In this document: positions 1-10,314 of the stretch, piece by piece
Layout: each line of letters opens with the position of its first letter
How positions within the stretch are numbered: position 1 is the first letter of the stretch
Assembly (NCBI RefSeq): GCF_950295315.1
Contig: NC_080171.1
Span: 34,278,361-34,342,360 of the forward strand
DNA: 64,000 nt
Direction: 5' to 3'
Origin: Erinaceus europaeus
Taxonomy: Eukaryota; Chordata; Mammalia; Eulipotyphla; Erinaceidae
Position numbers and translations under genes: made by a program
Notes under the pieces: model-generated
Told to the model about the DNA's origin: nothing
Seen by the model: only the letters and a program-made list of their open reading frames with translations
Databases searched by the model: none

Positions 1-113
1 CCTGCAGCATTACCTCACCATCTATGAAGCTTTTCCCTGTAGGTGGGTACCAGGGGGGAACCTTGCACATTGTAGCATGTGCATTCAACCAGATGCAACA
101 CCTCCACAACCCC
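1..113 (-). repeat. S1-type tRNA-derived SINE, cut by window edge
   Basis: Reverse-strand copy of the commonest SINE of the window. Reading the minus strand, a tRNA-like head is followed by the CCCACCTGCAG-type core and a 'tgctgcagg' block. The 3' half lies outside the window. An AT microsatellite follows at 124-144. Confidence 0.8.
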
Positions 114-189
114 CTTACTTTAAATATATATATATATATATATATGGATTTTTCCCTGGTGGTATTGGGGTCTTGCTCTACTGTAATTA

Positions 190-925
190 AAAAATAAAAA
201 GACTTCAGGTGTGGCTTGTTGTGGATTTAAGAAATCAAGAGATTGATTACATAGCAGTACAGTGGAACGGAATGGTATTATTTAGGTACAGCAAGATATA
301 CAATAGGACAGAGATAAAGACTAAGTCAGACCTATGAGTCCCTAAGTTAGTTACCAGTGTTTGGCTACATATATGTTCAGTCTCCTGTGAGAGGCAGCAT
401 GATGGGTCCTGGGGAGTGGAGCAGGCACTACTGAGTGCAAAGGAAAAGAGAGGCCAGGAAAGAGACAATGCAGTGGGCCCCATCCTCAAACATATGTTAA
501 TTAAGTCCCAAATCTAATTCATGCACTGTGTCACATTGCTCTAGTTCACTGAGTTTTTCACTGAGATAGAATAAGAGGGAAACACTATGGCAATTGGGCT
601 TCTTTAATTGTGATAGGACTCCCATGTGCTTTCAGGACTTCAACCTGAGCCTCACTTCCAGGTGATATATCTCTCTGGTCCTAAATATATTTTTGCTACT
701 ACTCAGATACGTAAGGCTATCTTACTGAAATATGAATATGTGACATTATCCTCTACCTGCAGTTCTTTCTTTTTAGCCTACATCTTTTCATTTTCGACCT
801 GCTTTTTCTCTCTTTTATCATTCATCTCCTCTTATCACTTCCTGCCTCCCCTAAAAGCTCAAGTCAATGACCTTGCATATTTGTATTTCTCTATGTTTGT
901 ATGCTTCTAGTTCTGCTTCAGGGAT
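190..925. other. No gene seen; mostly single-copy DNA
   Basis: No recognised repeat core, coding signature or RNA gene. Short open frames on both strands lack codon bias or any motif I recognise. Confidence 0.4.
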
Positions 926-931
926 CCCTTC

Positions 932-1245
932 TGTTACATTGCTTGATGTTGTAGTCTATTTACATGGTCATTCTGTTACATTGGTTTGGTTTCACTTCCC
1001 CTGCCTCTGGGAGATTTTGGTTTAGTCCTTGCCTTTTCGCGCTTCTTGCTTCTCCCTGCCCCCTATCCTACATGCTTCCTGGGTTCCGGACTCTTCGGCT
1101 GGAGGAGAGAGAAGAGGACAGGTTTGGGTTGTGATAAGATTAGATTAGTTTTTTGAACTGTTCACTCGTGAATAAAGAAATATTGCTTCTCCACTCAGCC
1201 ATGTGTCCCTGGTCATCTGTCTCCTGCCTCGAAGCTAGCCTGGCA
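932..1245 (+). mobile_element. LTR of an endogenous retrovirus (LTR-I)
   Basis: The segment ends in ...TGGCA, holds an AATAAA signal at 1171-1176, and is followed three bases later by a primer-binding-site-like sequence. It is homologous along its length to 33990-34261. Shared blocks include TCTATTTACAT near the start, and CTCAGCCATG, GTCCCTGGTCATCT and AAGCTAGCC near the end. Similarity extends a little upstream of the TG start, so the left boundary is uncertain. No internal retroviral region follows. Confidence 0.72.
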
Positions 1246-1248
1246 AAA

Positions 1249-1267
1249 TGGCACCCTAAACACTGAC
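1249..1267 (+). other. Primer-binding site, tRNA-Lys type
   Basis: TGGCACCCTAAACACTGAC begins three bases after the LTR end. It resembles the tRNA-Lys primer-binding site used by class II (betaretrovirus-like) elements, with several substitutions. The spacing and the parallel site at 34264 support the call. Confidence 0.6.
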
Positions 1268-1560
1268 TGACATCTCTATACTTATATGTTTATACAGTAA
1301 TATATAATATAGACATATCTATGACTTTGGTAACCATGTGGGCATATAATGTATACACATACTTTAGTTTGTATTCCTTTTTCTTGAAAAAAAAATTGTG
1401 GATCAGCAAGATAACTCATGTAGATAGAGTGCCTGTGTTGCCATATAGGGGGAAGCCTTAGCATTATGTGTCTTAACCCTTTCCCCACTTCCTGTATGAG
1501 AAAGTCAGTCTAGAATGGTGAAGCCCCAGTGATGACAATAATAAATAATTAAAACATAAA

Positions 1561-1949
1561 GAATTGTACTATATACACTGTGACATATTTTACTTTTAAG
1601 TCACTAGGTATTTTTTTATTAGTGATTTTATAGTGGGCATTTATTTTTTATTGACTGTATAAGTTTTATGGTATGGATATATCAAAACTATATTATTATT
1701 CCACAATGGATAGACATTCACTTTGCTTCCTGTTTTTGATAGAATAGTTTTGTAACAAACTCTTGATCATATTTCCTGTGGTTAATGGTGCTCAGATTGT
1801 GGTATTTTTATTTATATACACTTGTCCCTAGGAATTCTTCTTCTTCTTCTAGTGTTTGCCCTTCTTCCGTAGCCAGTCAATAGTGTCAGGTTGAGCCTGA
1901 TGTCCCTAGGAATGATTGGTTCTGTTAAAATACACAAGGAGTCCTTATT

Positions 1950-1990
<41 letters not shown>

Positions 1991-3230
1991 TATTTCCAAG
2001 TTGTTTTCCCCAAACACTTTAATATTTCATTAATTTTCTCAAGAGTCATGTAGGGAAGTATTTTTCCCCAATATTGCTGGTAGCATCCTCAAACTTTATC
2101 ATTTTTGCCTGTTTAATATCTCCTTGCTATTTTAATTCAAAATTTCCCGTTCCTTGGCTTTACTCCGAGTTGCCTGTTTTACATCTTGGCCATATTTCTA
2201 TTGGGTTGTTTTTCTATAATGTTAATTGGGAAGATAATTAATATATCAGGGTTGAAAATGTTTGTTCCTCGCATGTCTTTTTTTCTCTCTTTATTCTACA
2301 TTCTGCTTGTTGGGAATGGTATGGAATTGTACATCTGTTATCTCATAATTTTGTAAATTATCATTAAATCACTAATAAAAAGGAAATATTAAATTTTAAA
2401 TAAAATTTTAATAATTTTATATGTAAGTGAAACCAGACTGCATTTACCTCTCTGATTTATTTCACTTAAGATAATAACCATTTTAATCCACATTGTCTGA
2501 AATGAAAATATTTAATTCTCTTATGATTTTTTATGATTTTCTTTATTTAGTTACCTATTGATGTCCACTTAAATGGCTTCTGTATTTTGGTTATTGTAAA
2601 TAATTTACAATAACCACAGGGGTACATTCATAATTTCTAAGCAGTGTTTTGGTTTCTTCTAGATTAATACTCAGAAGTGGAATTGCTGGATTATATGATA
2701 GCTCTATTTGTAACTTTTTGAGAAATCTTTATAATGTTTTTCATAGCTATACAAATTTATATTTCCACCAACACTGTATAAGGGATTTCTTTTTCCACAT
2801 ATTCAACAACATTTGTTATCACTTTTCTTTTTCATAATAACTATTCTAAAAGGTAGAAAGTGATAGCTGATTATGGTTTTGATTTGTACCTTTCTTATGG
2901 TTTGTGATATTGAGCATATTTTCATGTACTTGTTAGTATTTGCATATTTTCTTTTAAAAGATAGTCTCTTCAGGTCTTCTGATGATATTTAGTTGAGTTG
3001 TCTGTTTTTTTGATATTGAATTCCTTGTATATTTTGGATATGTATATTATTGCATATGTATCAATAATTTACAAAGGTCTCCTCTTTACATCTGTTATAT
3101 TGGTAGTTTCCTTTACATGAAGAATTTTTTAATTTGTTGCAATTCAAATTATTCCTTTTGTTGTCTTTAATTTGGTTGTCAAATCCAAAAGTATATGGCA
3201 ATACCATTATAAAGGGTATTATCCCTATAT
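1561..3230 (-). mobile_element. Old, degraded L1 ORF2 and 3' region
   Basis: Minus-strand remnants of the L1 ORF2 C-terminal region, recognised from blocks such as 'attgctggatta', 'atttccaccaaca' and 'gataatatttagttgag'-like text around 2430-3220. All frames are closed. A short + strand L1 3'-end tail (about 2310-2390: 'gggaatggtatggaattgta', 'aaatcactaataaaaa') interrupts it. A TA microsatellite sits at 1952-1988. Confidence 0.6.
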
Positions 3231-3276
3231 TCCCTTCTACGAGTTTTATGCTTTTATTCCTGTTGTTGTCATTAAG

Positions 3277-3466
3277 GTGTCACTGCTCCAGGTCAACTTT
3301 TTCAGGTAGAGAGAGAAAAGGAGGGAGAGAGAGAGTGAAAGAAAGGAGAGAGGGAAAGATACTATAACAGTGAAACTACCCTCAGTGTGGTGGAGGCTAG
3401 GATCAAATCTAGGTTGCATGCATTACAGAACAGATGCAGTACCCAACTGAGCTATTTTTCAGTCCT
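3277..3466 (-). repeat. tRNA-derived SINE with 'tagctcagttggg' head
   Basis: The minus strand reads a tRNA-like head (aatagctcagttgggtac) and a B-box-like GATTTGATCCT stretch, then a CT-rich tail. The head differs from S1-S3, so this is a separate tRNA-derived family or a very old copy. Confidence 0.6.
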
Positions 3467-3594
3467 GGTTTCAGGTCTTAGGTTTGTAGTTAATTCATTT
3501 TTAGTTGATTTTAGTCAGTTATTTCACTTTCATTATTTTAGAGGGATATGCATTAGTAGTAGTAGTGGTAGTAGTAAATGTAATGTAACTTCTA

Positions 3595-3657
3595 TTTTTT
3601 AAATATTGTATTTATTTTACTTCAATCAGAGGGAGAGAGATAGAGAGATATAGATAG

Positions 3658-3688
<31 letters not shown>

Positions 3689-3845
3689 GATACATAGATA
3701 GATAGATAATAGAATATATACAGGGAGAAAAAAAGACCAAAGTACTGCTCAGCTCTGGCTTACTTATGGTATTGGCGATTGAACCTGGGAGCTAGGAGCC
3801 TCAGACATGAGAGCTTTTTTGTACAACTGTTATCTCCCCAACCCA
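3595..3845 (-). repeat. S3-type SINE with GATA microsatellite
   Basis: Minus-strand S3 copy: head at the right end (ggggagataacag...), then 'aggttcaatcgccaat', then 'gagctgagcagtac', then a GA-rich body. A (GATA)n tract at about 3644-3708 has grown inside the body. Confidence 0.75.
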
Positions 3846-3849
3846 GAAT

Positions 3850-4095
3850 ATAGCTTTCTAAAGCCAGTTAGGTGCAATCTTTTTTACTGGAAGAGTTTAG
3901 TTTATTTAATAAACAGTGTATTTAATTCTTCCTTTGATATTTTCTAACTACTGATTAATTTGCTGTATTTTAAAATTCATTATCATTTAAATGCTATCTC
4001 CTTGAACTATTATAAATAAATGCCTTCTTTATCTATGTGGAAACTGGATTCTATCATACATATTTAGTAATTTATTCAGTTTACCTCACTTACAT
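3850..4095 (-). mobile_element. Possible old L1 fragment
   Basis: AT-rich sequence resembling ancient L1 3' material ('tcctttgatattttctaac', 'aatttgctgtatttt'). Weak match; no coding potential. Confidence 0.3.
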
Positions 4096-4104
4096 AATTT
4101 TTCT

Positions 4105-4242
4105 CTTTCTATCTCTCTTCTTTTCCACTAGGTTTATTGCAAGAGCTCAGTACCAACACTATGAATCCATTGCTCCTGGCAGCCATCCCCCTTTCCCCCC
4201 TTTCTATTATACTTGATAGAACAGAGAGAAATTGAGAGGGGA

Positions 4243-4312
<70 letters not shown>

Positions 4313-4435
4313 CCTATAGATCTGCTTCACCACTGCTGAAGTGCTTTCCTACAGGTGGGGATCAGGGGTTCAAACCCAGGTCCTTGCACATGGTAATATG
4401 TGAGTTTAACCTGGTTTGCCATTGCCAGGCCAGTA
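4105..4435 (-). repeat. S1-type SINE containing (CA)n and (GA)n
   Basis: Minus-strand SINE with the 'gcagtggattcat-agtg...gagctc' tail module at the left and the tRNA-like head at the right. A pure CA tract occupies 4244-4296 and runs into GA repeats, so long Cys/Val or Thr/His open frames here are artefacts of the microsatellite. Confidence 0.8.
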
Positions 4436-4634
4436 TGATTTTTTTCTTTTAAGTAAAATGAGCTTTTTTTTTTCACTTGCCTCTCTTTTTCTTTTCCTTA
4501 AATTATTCCAGATTTAGAATTTCCCTTACTGTTGTATATTTTCAAAGAATCTCTTATTAATTGATATTTAAAGACATATACATACACAGTATGGATAATG
4601 CAAATACATAGCATATATACATGTATTATTTTTT

Positions 4635-5085
4635 ATTTTTTTATAATTTTATATTATAGAATTACATGTCAATAGGGGTTTGAATCCACACCATCCCACC
4701 ACCAGTCTTCTGAATCTTCACTCTCCCTGCTGCAATCCACCACTGTTCCCCTAAAGTTATAGATAAGGGCCAACCATCTTCTCTACAACTATCGCCCACA
4801 TTTATACATAGTTGCCCCTTCTTTTTCTGATTCACTCCTCTCTTTCCTTCTAAGCCACTCATGACATCATAACTACCTCCATATGTCCCTCTCTTTTTCC
4901 TTCTCTCTTTCTGCGTGCTGATGGAGCTGGAGTGCAGAGTCCTCTTATCCTCATCCTATCACTTCTCCCCTGCTGGGAGTATGGATCAATGTTGTTTATG
5001 GGGAGCAGAAGGTATGAGTTCTGGCTTCTGTAGCTGCTTCTTCACTGAGCATGGGTGTTGACAGGTGAATCCATACCTGTATTTT
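4635..5085 (-). mobile_element. L1 3' UTR fragment, same subfamily as 51497-52887
   Basis: The minus strand matches the + strand of 52380-52850 over several hundred bases: the 'gaagcagttacagaagccag' block, 'ctccccataaacaac', 'gatggttggccc' and 'acatgtaattctgtaatat' occur in the same order. Non-coding 3' UTR of L1. Confidence 0.7.
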
Positions 5086-5244
5086 ATGTGTAGACAGATA
5101 TTATATCAATTATAATAAATAGTTTGTGTGTACAGATACATAAATTATAAGGTTCTTTGCTCAACACACATTAATCATTTCCTGTGAAATCAGCACATTT
5201 ATTTATTATATAGTTAAGGTATTTATAATTTCTGGCAGTCTACC

Positions 5245-5905
5245 TGGGTGATATTTTTTAATTGATTTTTATTGAGGAAATATTGGCTTATAAGACTATT
5301 GTCTCAAGAGTATAAGTTCACACCTCTCCAAAATATGTACTACCCTCCTACCTACCACTAAAGTGTCCTGTCCCTCCAGCACAGGGCACTAGACCCCCTA
5401 CACTCCCCATTCCTTGAAAACCTCAGATTTTCTGTCTTATGCCAAGGACTTATACGTATCTCACCCTCTCTGTTCCATTGCTTTGTTTCCTAAATCCTGC
5501 ATATGAGTGAGATTATCCAGTATTTTTTTTCTTCCTGACATGTATTATGCCCTCCATTCCATTGGAATTTGTAGCAAAAAGAAAGATTTCAGATTTTCTT
5601 CTTCTATTAAAAAAATCTATTTATTGATCCATGATAAAGACAGAGTTTAAGAGTAAGAGTAAATTAGAGCATCATTTTGGCACAAGCAGTGCTGGAGATC
5701 CAATGTAGTATCTCACGACTGTGAGTCCAACACTTTGCCTACTGTGCCACTTCCTAAGCTACACAGTTTCATATTTTCTTTGTTTAGGTGATAGTTTATT
5801 TTGCTGTGCAGAAGCTTTTCAATTTTATGTAGTCCAGTTGTTTTATTTTTGTCTTCCTTGAAATTGGATTTATACTTTATTTTCTTTAGAGCTGAGTTGT
5901 ATAAC
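5245..5905 (-). mobile_element. L1 fragments interrupted by a SINE
   Basis: Minus-strand L1 3' region at 5245-5595 and an ORF2 piece at 5760-5900 ('tgtgcagaagcttttcaatt', 'gtcttccttgaaattgg', which also occurs in the L1-B ORF2 region at about 23610-23690). Between them lies a SINE-like block of a further head type (about 5600-5755, minus strand). Confidence 0.6.
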
Positions 5906-5908
5906 AGC

Positions 5909-6130
5909 ATATAGGGGCCAGGTGGTGGTGCACCTGGTTAAGGACTCATGTTACAGTGCACAAGGGCCCATGTTCAAGCCCCTAGTTACCACCTGCAGGG
6001 GATAATCTTCAAGAGTGGTAAAGCTGGGCTGCTGGTGACTCTCTGGTCTTTTTCCTTCTCTATCTCCCCATCCCCTCCCAATTTCTCTCTGTCTCTAATA
6101 AGTAAATAAATAAAATATTATTAAAAAACT
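5909..6130 (+). repeat. S1-type SINE, near full length
   Basis: Begins GGGGCCAGGTGGTGGTGCAC, which carries the pol III A-box region of a tRNA-like head. A B-box-like GTTCAAGCCCC stretch, the CCACCTGCAGGGG core, a pyrimidine-rich body and an AAATAAATAAAAT tail follow. Good reference copy of the type. Confidence 0.9.
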
Positions 6131-6134
6131 AACA

Positions 6135-7430
6135 TATATATATGTATATATATATATATATATACCGTAACTACCTTATCCACTTATCTGTCATTGAGCA
6201 GTTGGTTGTTTGCTATTGTATATAGCGATGCATATATATACAATATAATGAACAAGCATCTCTTTGAATTGTATCGGTTTTTTTCATTTAAATGAGTTAT
6301 GTTCTTTATATATTTGTAATAACATTTCTCTTACTTTGACAAGTAAGTATCTTGGTTGTATTTACAATTACTGGGAATACAATACTTTTTTCTTAGCATT
6401 TGGTAAATATTATTCTCTACTTTCTAATTATGAACCTAAGTGAAGTCTGTTTTCTCATATAACTAACTTGTTACTTTGCATGAATGCTTGCAAAATTTCT
6501 TCCGTGTCTTTTGCAATCCAGAATCATACCAGACTATATCAAGTATGTATTTTTTTCTTGACGGTCTTGTCTGGAAATTAGTGCACTCCAGATTGATCTT
6601 TTAAAAAATTTATTTAAATACTGTTTATTGAGGTAATAGTGATTCAAGTTTTATGTATGTTGCAGCTATACACTCTTATAAGTCAACATCTGTATATACT
6701 ACATTAAGTTCACCAATCAAAGTCCAGTGCTCTTCTTTACCCCCTCTGACTGATTTACCTCTACTGTCCCATCCATACCAGATTCACTAGCTGCTAGAAG
6801 AATGTTTTTGAACTTCCTCTGCATTTTGTCTTTCTTTTTATTGATTAGAGAAGTAATGATTTATAAGACAGTTCCTGCCACATACTTTCATGATCGCTGT
6901 CTGCGTATCACTCCCATCACCAACTTAGGTCCTTCACCACTGTGAGTTCTCAGCTCCTCCTTTCAGCCCAATGCCTTCTCAGTTCCCTCCCTCACCCTCC
7001 TCTCTCCCATGTCCCAGGCTTTCCTGCAGTACACCACACCCAGTCCCAGTTTCACCCTGCAATTTGCCTTTTCCTCCTTGTTTCCCAAGTTGCACCTGTA
7101 AGTGAGAGCATTTGATATTCATCCTTCTCCTTCATCTTACTTAATATGATTTCTTCAAATTCCATTCAAGATGAGGCAAAGGAGACAATGTTATCAATTT
7201 TAATAGCTGAGTATTATTCCATTGTTTATATATACCGCAACTTTTGTATTTCTTTTTCTTATTAGATCATTATTTTTATTAGTGATTTAACATTGATTTA
7301 TAAAATTATAAGATAACAAGTATAATCACACACCATTCCTACCACTGGAGTTCTGTGTCCCCAATTTCTCCATTGGAAATTGCAATAGTTCTCCCAAGGT
7401 CACAGGTTAGGGTTGATCTACAATTACGAT
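6135..7430 (-). mobile_element. Tandem L1 3' fragments
   Basis: Several minus-strand L1 ends in succession: AT-rich old sequence 6170-6600, then pieces at about 6600-6835, 6836-7260 and 7260-7430. Each carries the 'tttattga(g/t)...gtaata' start and C-rich 'cccagtcccagtttcacc'-type 3' UTR text. The 'aatagctgagtattattcc' block at about 7202-7220 is ORF2 C-terminal sequence. Not coding. Confidence 0.55.
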
Positions 7431-7435
7431 TGCAT

Positions 7436-7815
7436 TTCTTTTCTTTCTTTCTCTCTCTCTTTCTTTCTTTCTTCATTTCTTTCTTTCTCTCTTTTTATTG
7501 AGGAAGTTAATGCTTTGCAGTGCAATCACTGTCTTATGCATACAATTTCATTATCTAATAGGCCCCCAAAGTTTCTTCCTATCCTCCCTCCACCTACCTC
7601 CTCAGAGTCCTCTGCTTTGTTACAAAACACCATGTTTAGCTCATGCTTCACTTTGTGTCCTCCCTCTCCAGAGTCCTTTACTTTGGTGCAATACACCATG
7701 TCCTGTTCATGTTTTACTTTGTGTTTTCTCTCCCCAAATTCCTGTGCTTTAGTGCCTACTTTATTAAGTCTTGCTAATAAGTGAATCATTTTATATTTGT
7801 CCTTCTCTTTTATAA
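7436..7815 (-). mobile_element. L1 3' end fragment with TTTC repeat
   Basis: A (TTTC/TCTC)n tract at 7436-7490 leads into 'ttttattgaggaagttaatg', an L1 3'-end signature also seen at 34868. The 'tttggtgcaatacaccatgt' unit occurs twice in diverged form (about 7615 and 7680), an internal duplication. Open frames here are shadows. Confidence 0.55.
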
Positions 7816-8052
7816 TTGTTAAAATATGTTATTTATTTTATTTTAATCAGAGAGAGAGAGTGAGAGTCAGAAAGACAGACACAGACAAGCAGACAGACAA
7901 ACTGACTGACTGATACAGAGGAAGATACTGAGAGAAAGACTAGAGCACTGCTCATCTCTGGTTTATCATCGTGCTGGGGATGGATCCTGGTACCTTGGAG
8001 CCTCAGGCATGAAAACATTTTTGCATAACTATTATGCTATTTCCCCAGCCCC
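7815..8052 (-). repeat. S3-type SINE
   Basis: The minus strand reads GGGGCTGGGGAAATAGCATA (tRNA-like head), then a B-box-like region around 'ggtaccaggatcc' and the 'gatgagcagtgctct' block, then a long CT/GA-rich body. The A/T-rich tail is at the left. Confidence 0.8.
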
Positions 8053-8097
8053 ATTCCACAACTTTCTTAATCATTCATCTGTCATCAGGCATAATAA

Positions 8098-8200
8098 GAT
8101 TTATTTATTTGTTAATTTTATTAGAGCACCATTCAGCTGTGGTTTATGGTGGTCCTGGGACCTCTGGGTCTTAAGCCATTATATTATTTCCTCAGTCCCA
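8098..8200 (-). repeat. S3-type SINE, short degraded copy
   Basis: The 'gagcaccattcagctgtggt' and 'ctgggacctctgggtctta' blocks of S3 are recognisable, with a worn head at the right end. Confidence 0.6.
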
Positions 8201-8207
8201 GATTAAT

Positions 8208-8510
8208 CCTTTTCTTTTTAAAATTTATTTATTTTCCCTTTTGTTGCTCTTGTTGTTATTGTTGTTGTAGTTATTATTGTTGTTGTTATTAATGTCGTCA
8301 TTGTTAGATAGGACAGAAAGAAATGGAGAGAGGAGGGGAAGACAGAGAAGGAGAGAGAAAGATACGACACCTGAAGACCTGCTTCACCGCCTGTGAAGTG
8401 ACTCCCCTGCAGTTGGGGAGCTGGGGGCTCAAACCAGGATCCTTACTGGTCCTTGTGCTTCATGCCACATGTGCTTAACCCACTGCACTACCGCCTGACT
8501 CCCCTTTTCT
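8208..8510 (-). repeat. S2-type SINE flanked by an 8-bp duplication
   Basis: Minus-strand S2 copy: head GGGAGTCAGGCGGTAGTGCA at the right end, B-box-like 'ggtttgagcccccagctcc', the (GAGA) body and an ACAACAACAATAATAAC-type tail at the left. CCTTTTCT occurs at 8208-8215 and 8503-8510 and is the probable target-site duplication. Confidence 0.88.
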
Positions 8511-8547
8511 GTGCTACCACCTGAATCCTCTTTTCTTTTTTCCTTTA

Positions 8548-8762
8548 AAAAATTTTTTTTATTATCTTTATTTATTGGATAGAGCAAGCCAGAAATCAAG
8601 AGGGAAGGGGGATATAGAGAGGGAGAGAGACAGATAGACACCTGCAGCCCTGCTTCACCACTTGCAAAGCTTTCTCTCTGCAGGTGAGGGTTGGGGGCTC
8701 GAACCCTGGTCCTTCTGCACTGTAATGTATGTGCTTAACCAGGTATGCCACCTGGCTCCCCC
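8548..8762 (-). repeat. S1-type SINE
   Basis: Minus-strand S1: head ggggagccaggtggcatacc at the right, 'ggttcgagcccccaac', 'gcagggctgcaggtgtcta', and a tail 'ccaataaataaagataat' at the left. Confidence 0.87.
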
Positions 8763-8966
8763 CTTTTTTTCAAACCTTTTGAAAATTATCTATTTCCATG
8801 AAATTATTTCCTTGTTTTTACTTTGTGACTCACCTTCTGAGCTCCTACTATTTGTACCTTACACCTCTTTACCATTTTCCTCAAGATTTTCTCCTGGTTT
8901 CCATTGTCATCTATAGGATCGTGCATGCTACTAACTTTTGTCTTTGTGATGTCTTACTTGCATAGT

Positions 8967-8969
<3 letters not shown>

Positions 8970-9016
<47 letters not shown>
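8970..9016. repeat. (TA)n microsatellite plus poly-T
   Basis: About 22 TA units, followed by poly-T and a second T run at 9045-9064 that starts the next SINE. Confidence 0.95.
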
Positions 9017-9022
<6 letters not shown>

Positions 9023-9044
9023 TTTTTCTTCTTATCCCTCAACA

Positions 9045-9180
9045 TTTTTTTTTTTTTTTTTTTTACCAGAGCACTGTTCAGCTTTGGCTTATGGTGATGT
9101 GGGTGATTGAACCTGGGACTTTGGAGCCTCAGGCATGAGAGTCTGTTTGCATACCCATTATGCTATCTACCCTCTGCCCC
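9045..9180 (-). repeat. S3-type SINE, well preserved
   Basis: The minus strand reads GGGGCAGAGGGTAGATAGCA, 'ggttcaatcacccaca' (B-box region) and 'gctgaacagtgctctggta', then an A-rich tail seen as T on the + strand. This is the short S3 form without the GA-rich body. Confidence 0.85.
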
Positions 9181-9295
9181 AAAAATATTTTTAATATTGT
9201 ACTTAGTAACATTAAAACAATACTATAGTTGAACATGCAGAACATTTTGTCTTTTATAGTAGGCCCACCTACAGTGTCTAGATGTTTGTTTGTTT

Positions 9296-9521
9296 GGATT
9301 GGCACTTTTTTTTTCTTGTGATTTTTTAAAATTTTATTTTATTTATTCCCTTTTGTTGCTCATTTTATTGTTGCAGTTATTATTGTTATCGTTGTTGGAT
9401 AGGACAGAGAGAAATGGAGAGAGGAGGGGAAGACAGAGGGGGAGAGAAAGACAGACACCTGCAGACCTACTTCACCGCCTGTGAAGGGACCTGCCTGCAG
9501 GTGGGGAGGATTGGCACTTTT
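9296..9521 (-). repeat. 5'-truncated S2 SINE with perfect 14-bp duplication
   Basis: GGATTGGCACTTTT occurs exactly at 9296-9309 and 9508-9521. Between them is a minus-strand S2 whose tRNA-like head is missing: the copy stops at the CCCCACCTGCAGG core. That is a textbook 5'-truncated LINE-mobilised insertion. Confidence 0.93.
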
Positions 9522-10085
9522 CTCTCTGTAAGTTTGTCTTTGTTTTTCTTGGATTCCTAGGACTCAGGTGTGACTGAAGTATGCTGAATGTTAATAAATT
9601 TGAAAGGAAATGGTCTTTTTTGTGGAATATGGGTATAACACAAGTGGAGTTCACTGTTGAGGCAACTGGAATCAAGAAAGCCATTGGGTACTTGGGTTCC
9701 TTTAGTTTTATCAGGTTCAAGGAGAGGAAGGACTGGGTTCATCCACATGCTTCTACTCAGTCTCTTAGGGGTCAGAGAGCTAGGTTATTTCCTTAGAGTT
9801 TGACCTGACCTGATAATATTCAGACCTTTCTGGAGCATGATTTCTCTAAGGTTAACCTCTTTATGACATTCATCTATTTTCTAGACTCAGTTGTTTAGCC
9901 AGTATAAGAGAAAGACCATCTCACACCTGTTCTCTCTACTAGCCCTTCCACAGAACTCAAGACTTTATTTGCTCCTGGTAGCTTATAGACCTGAGTAGCT
10001 GTTCAGTGTAGGAGCCAATTTGTAGTAAAAATGGTAGTGGGGAAAGGGAATTTATAATTAGGCCTTATGTACTCAGATTCACCTG

Positions 10086-10314
10086 CTAGTTTCCTCTCTC
10101 TTTTTTCATTATTATCTTTATTAGATAGAGACAGTCAGAAATTGAGGGGGGAGATAGAGAGGGAGGGAAACAGAGGGACATCTGCAGCACTGCTTTACCA
10201 CTCACAAAGCTTTCCCCCTGCAGGCAGGGGCTGGGGGCTTGAACCTGGGTCTTTGTACATTGTAACATATGCACTCAACCAGGTTTGTTACTACTCAGTT
10301 CCCCTAGTTTCCTC
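10086..10314 (-). repeat. S1-type SINE with perfect 11-bp duplication
   Basis: CTAGTTTCCTC is found at 10086-10096 and 10304-10314. The insert is a minus-strand S1 with head, 'ggttcaagcccccagcccc', 'gcagtgctgcagatgtccc' and a short tail. Confidence 0.92.

Noticed and set aside
4109..4452. Open frames of repeated Cys-Val or Thr-His on both strands
   Set aside because: They are the (CA)n microsatellite at 4244-4296 within a SINE.
7498..7784. 123-residue open frame with repeated motifs
   Set aside because: It lies in an L1 3' end on the opposite strand; the repeated motif is an internal duplication in that UTR, not a protein repeat.
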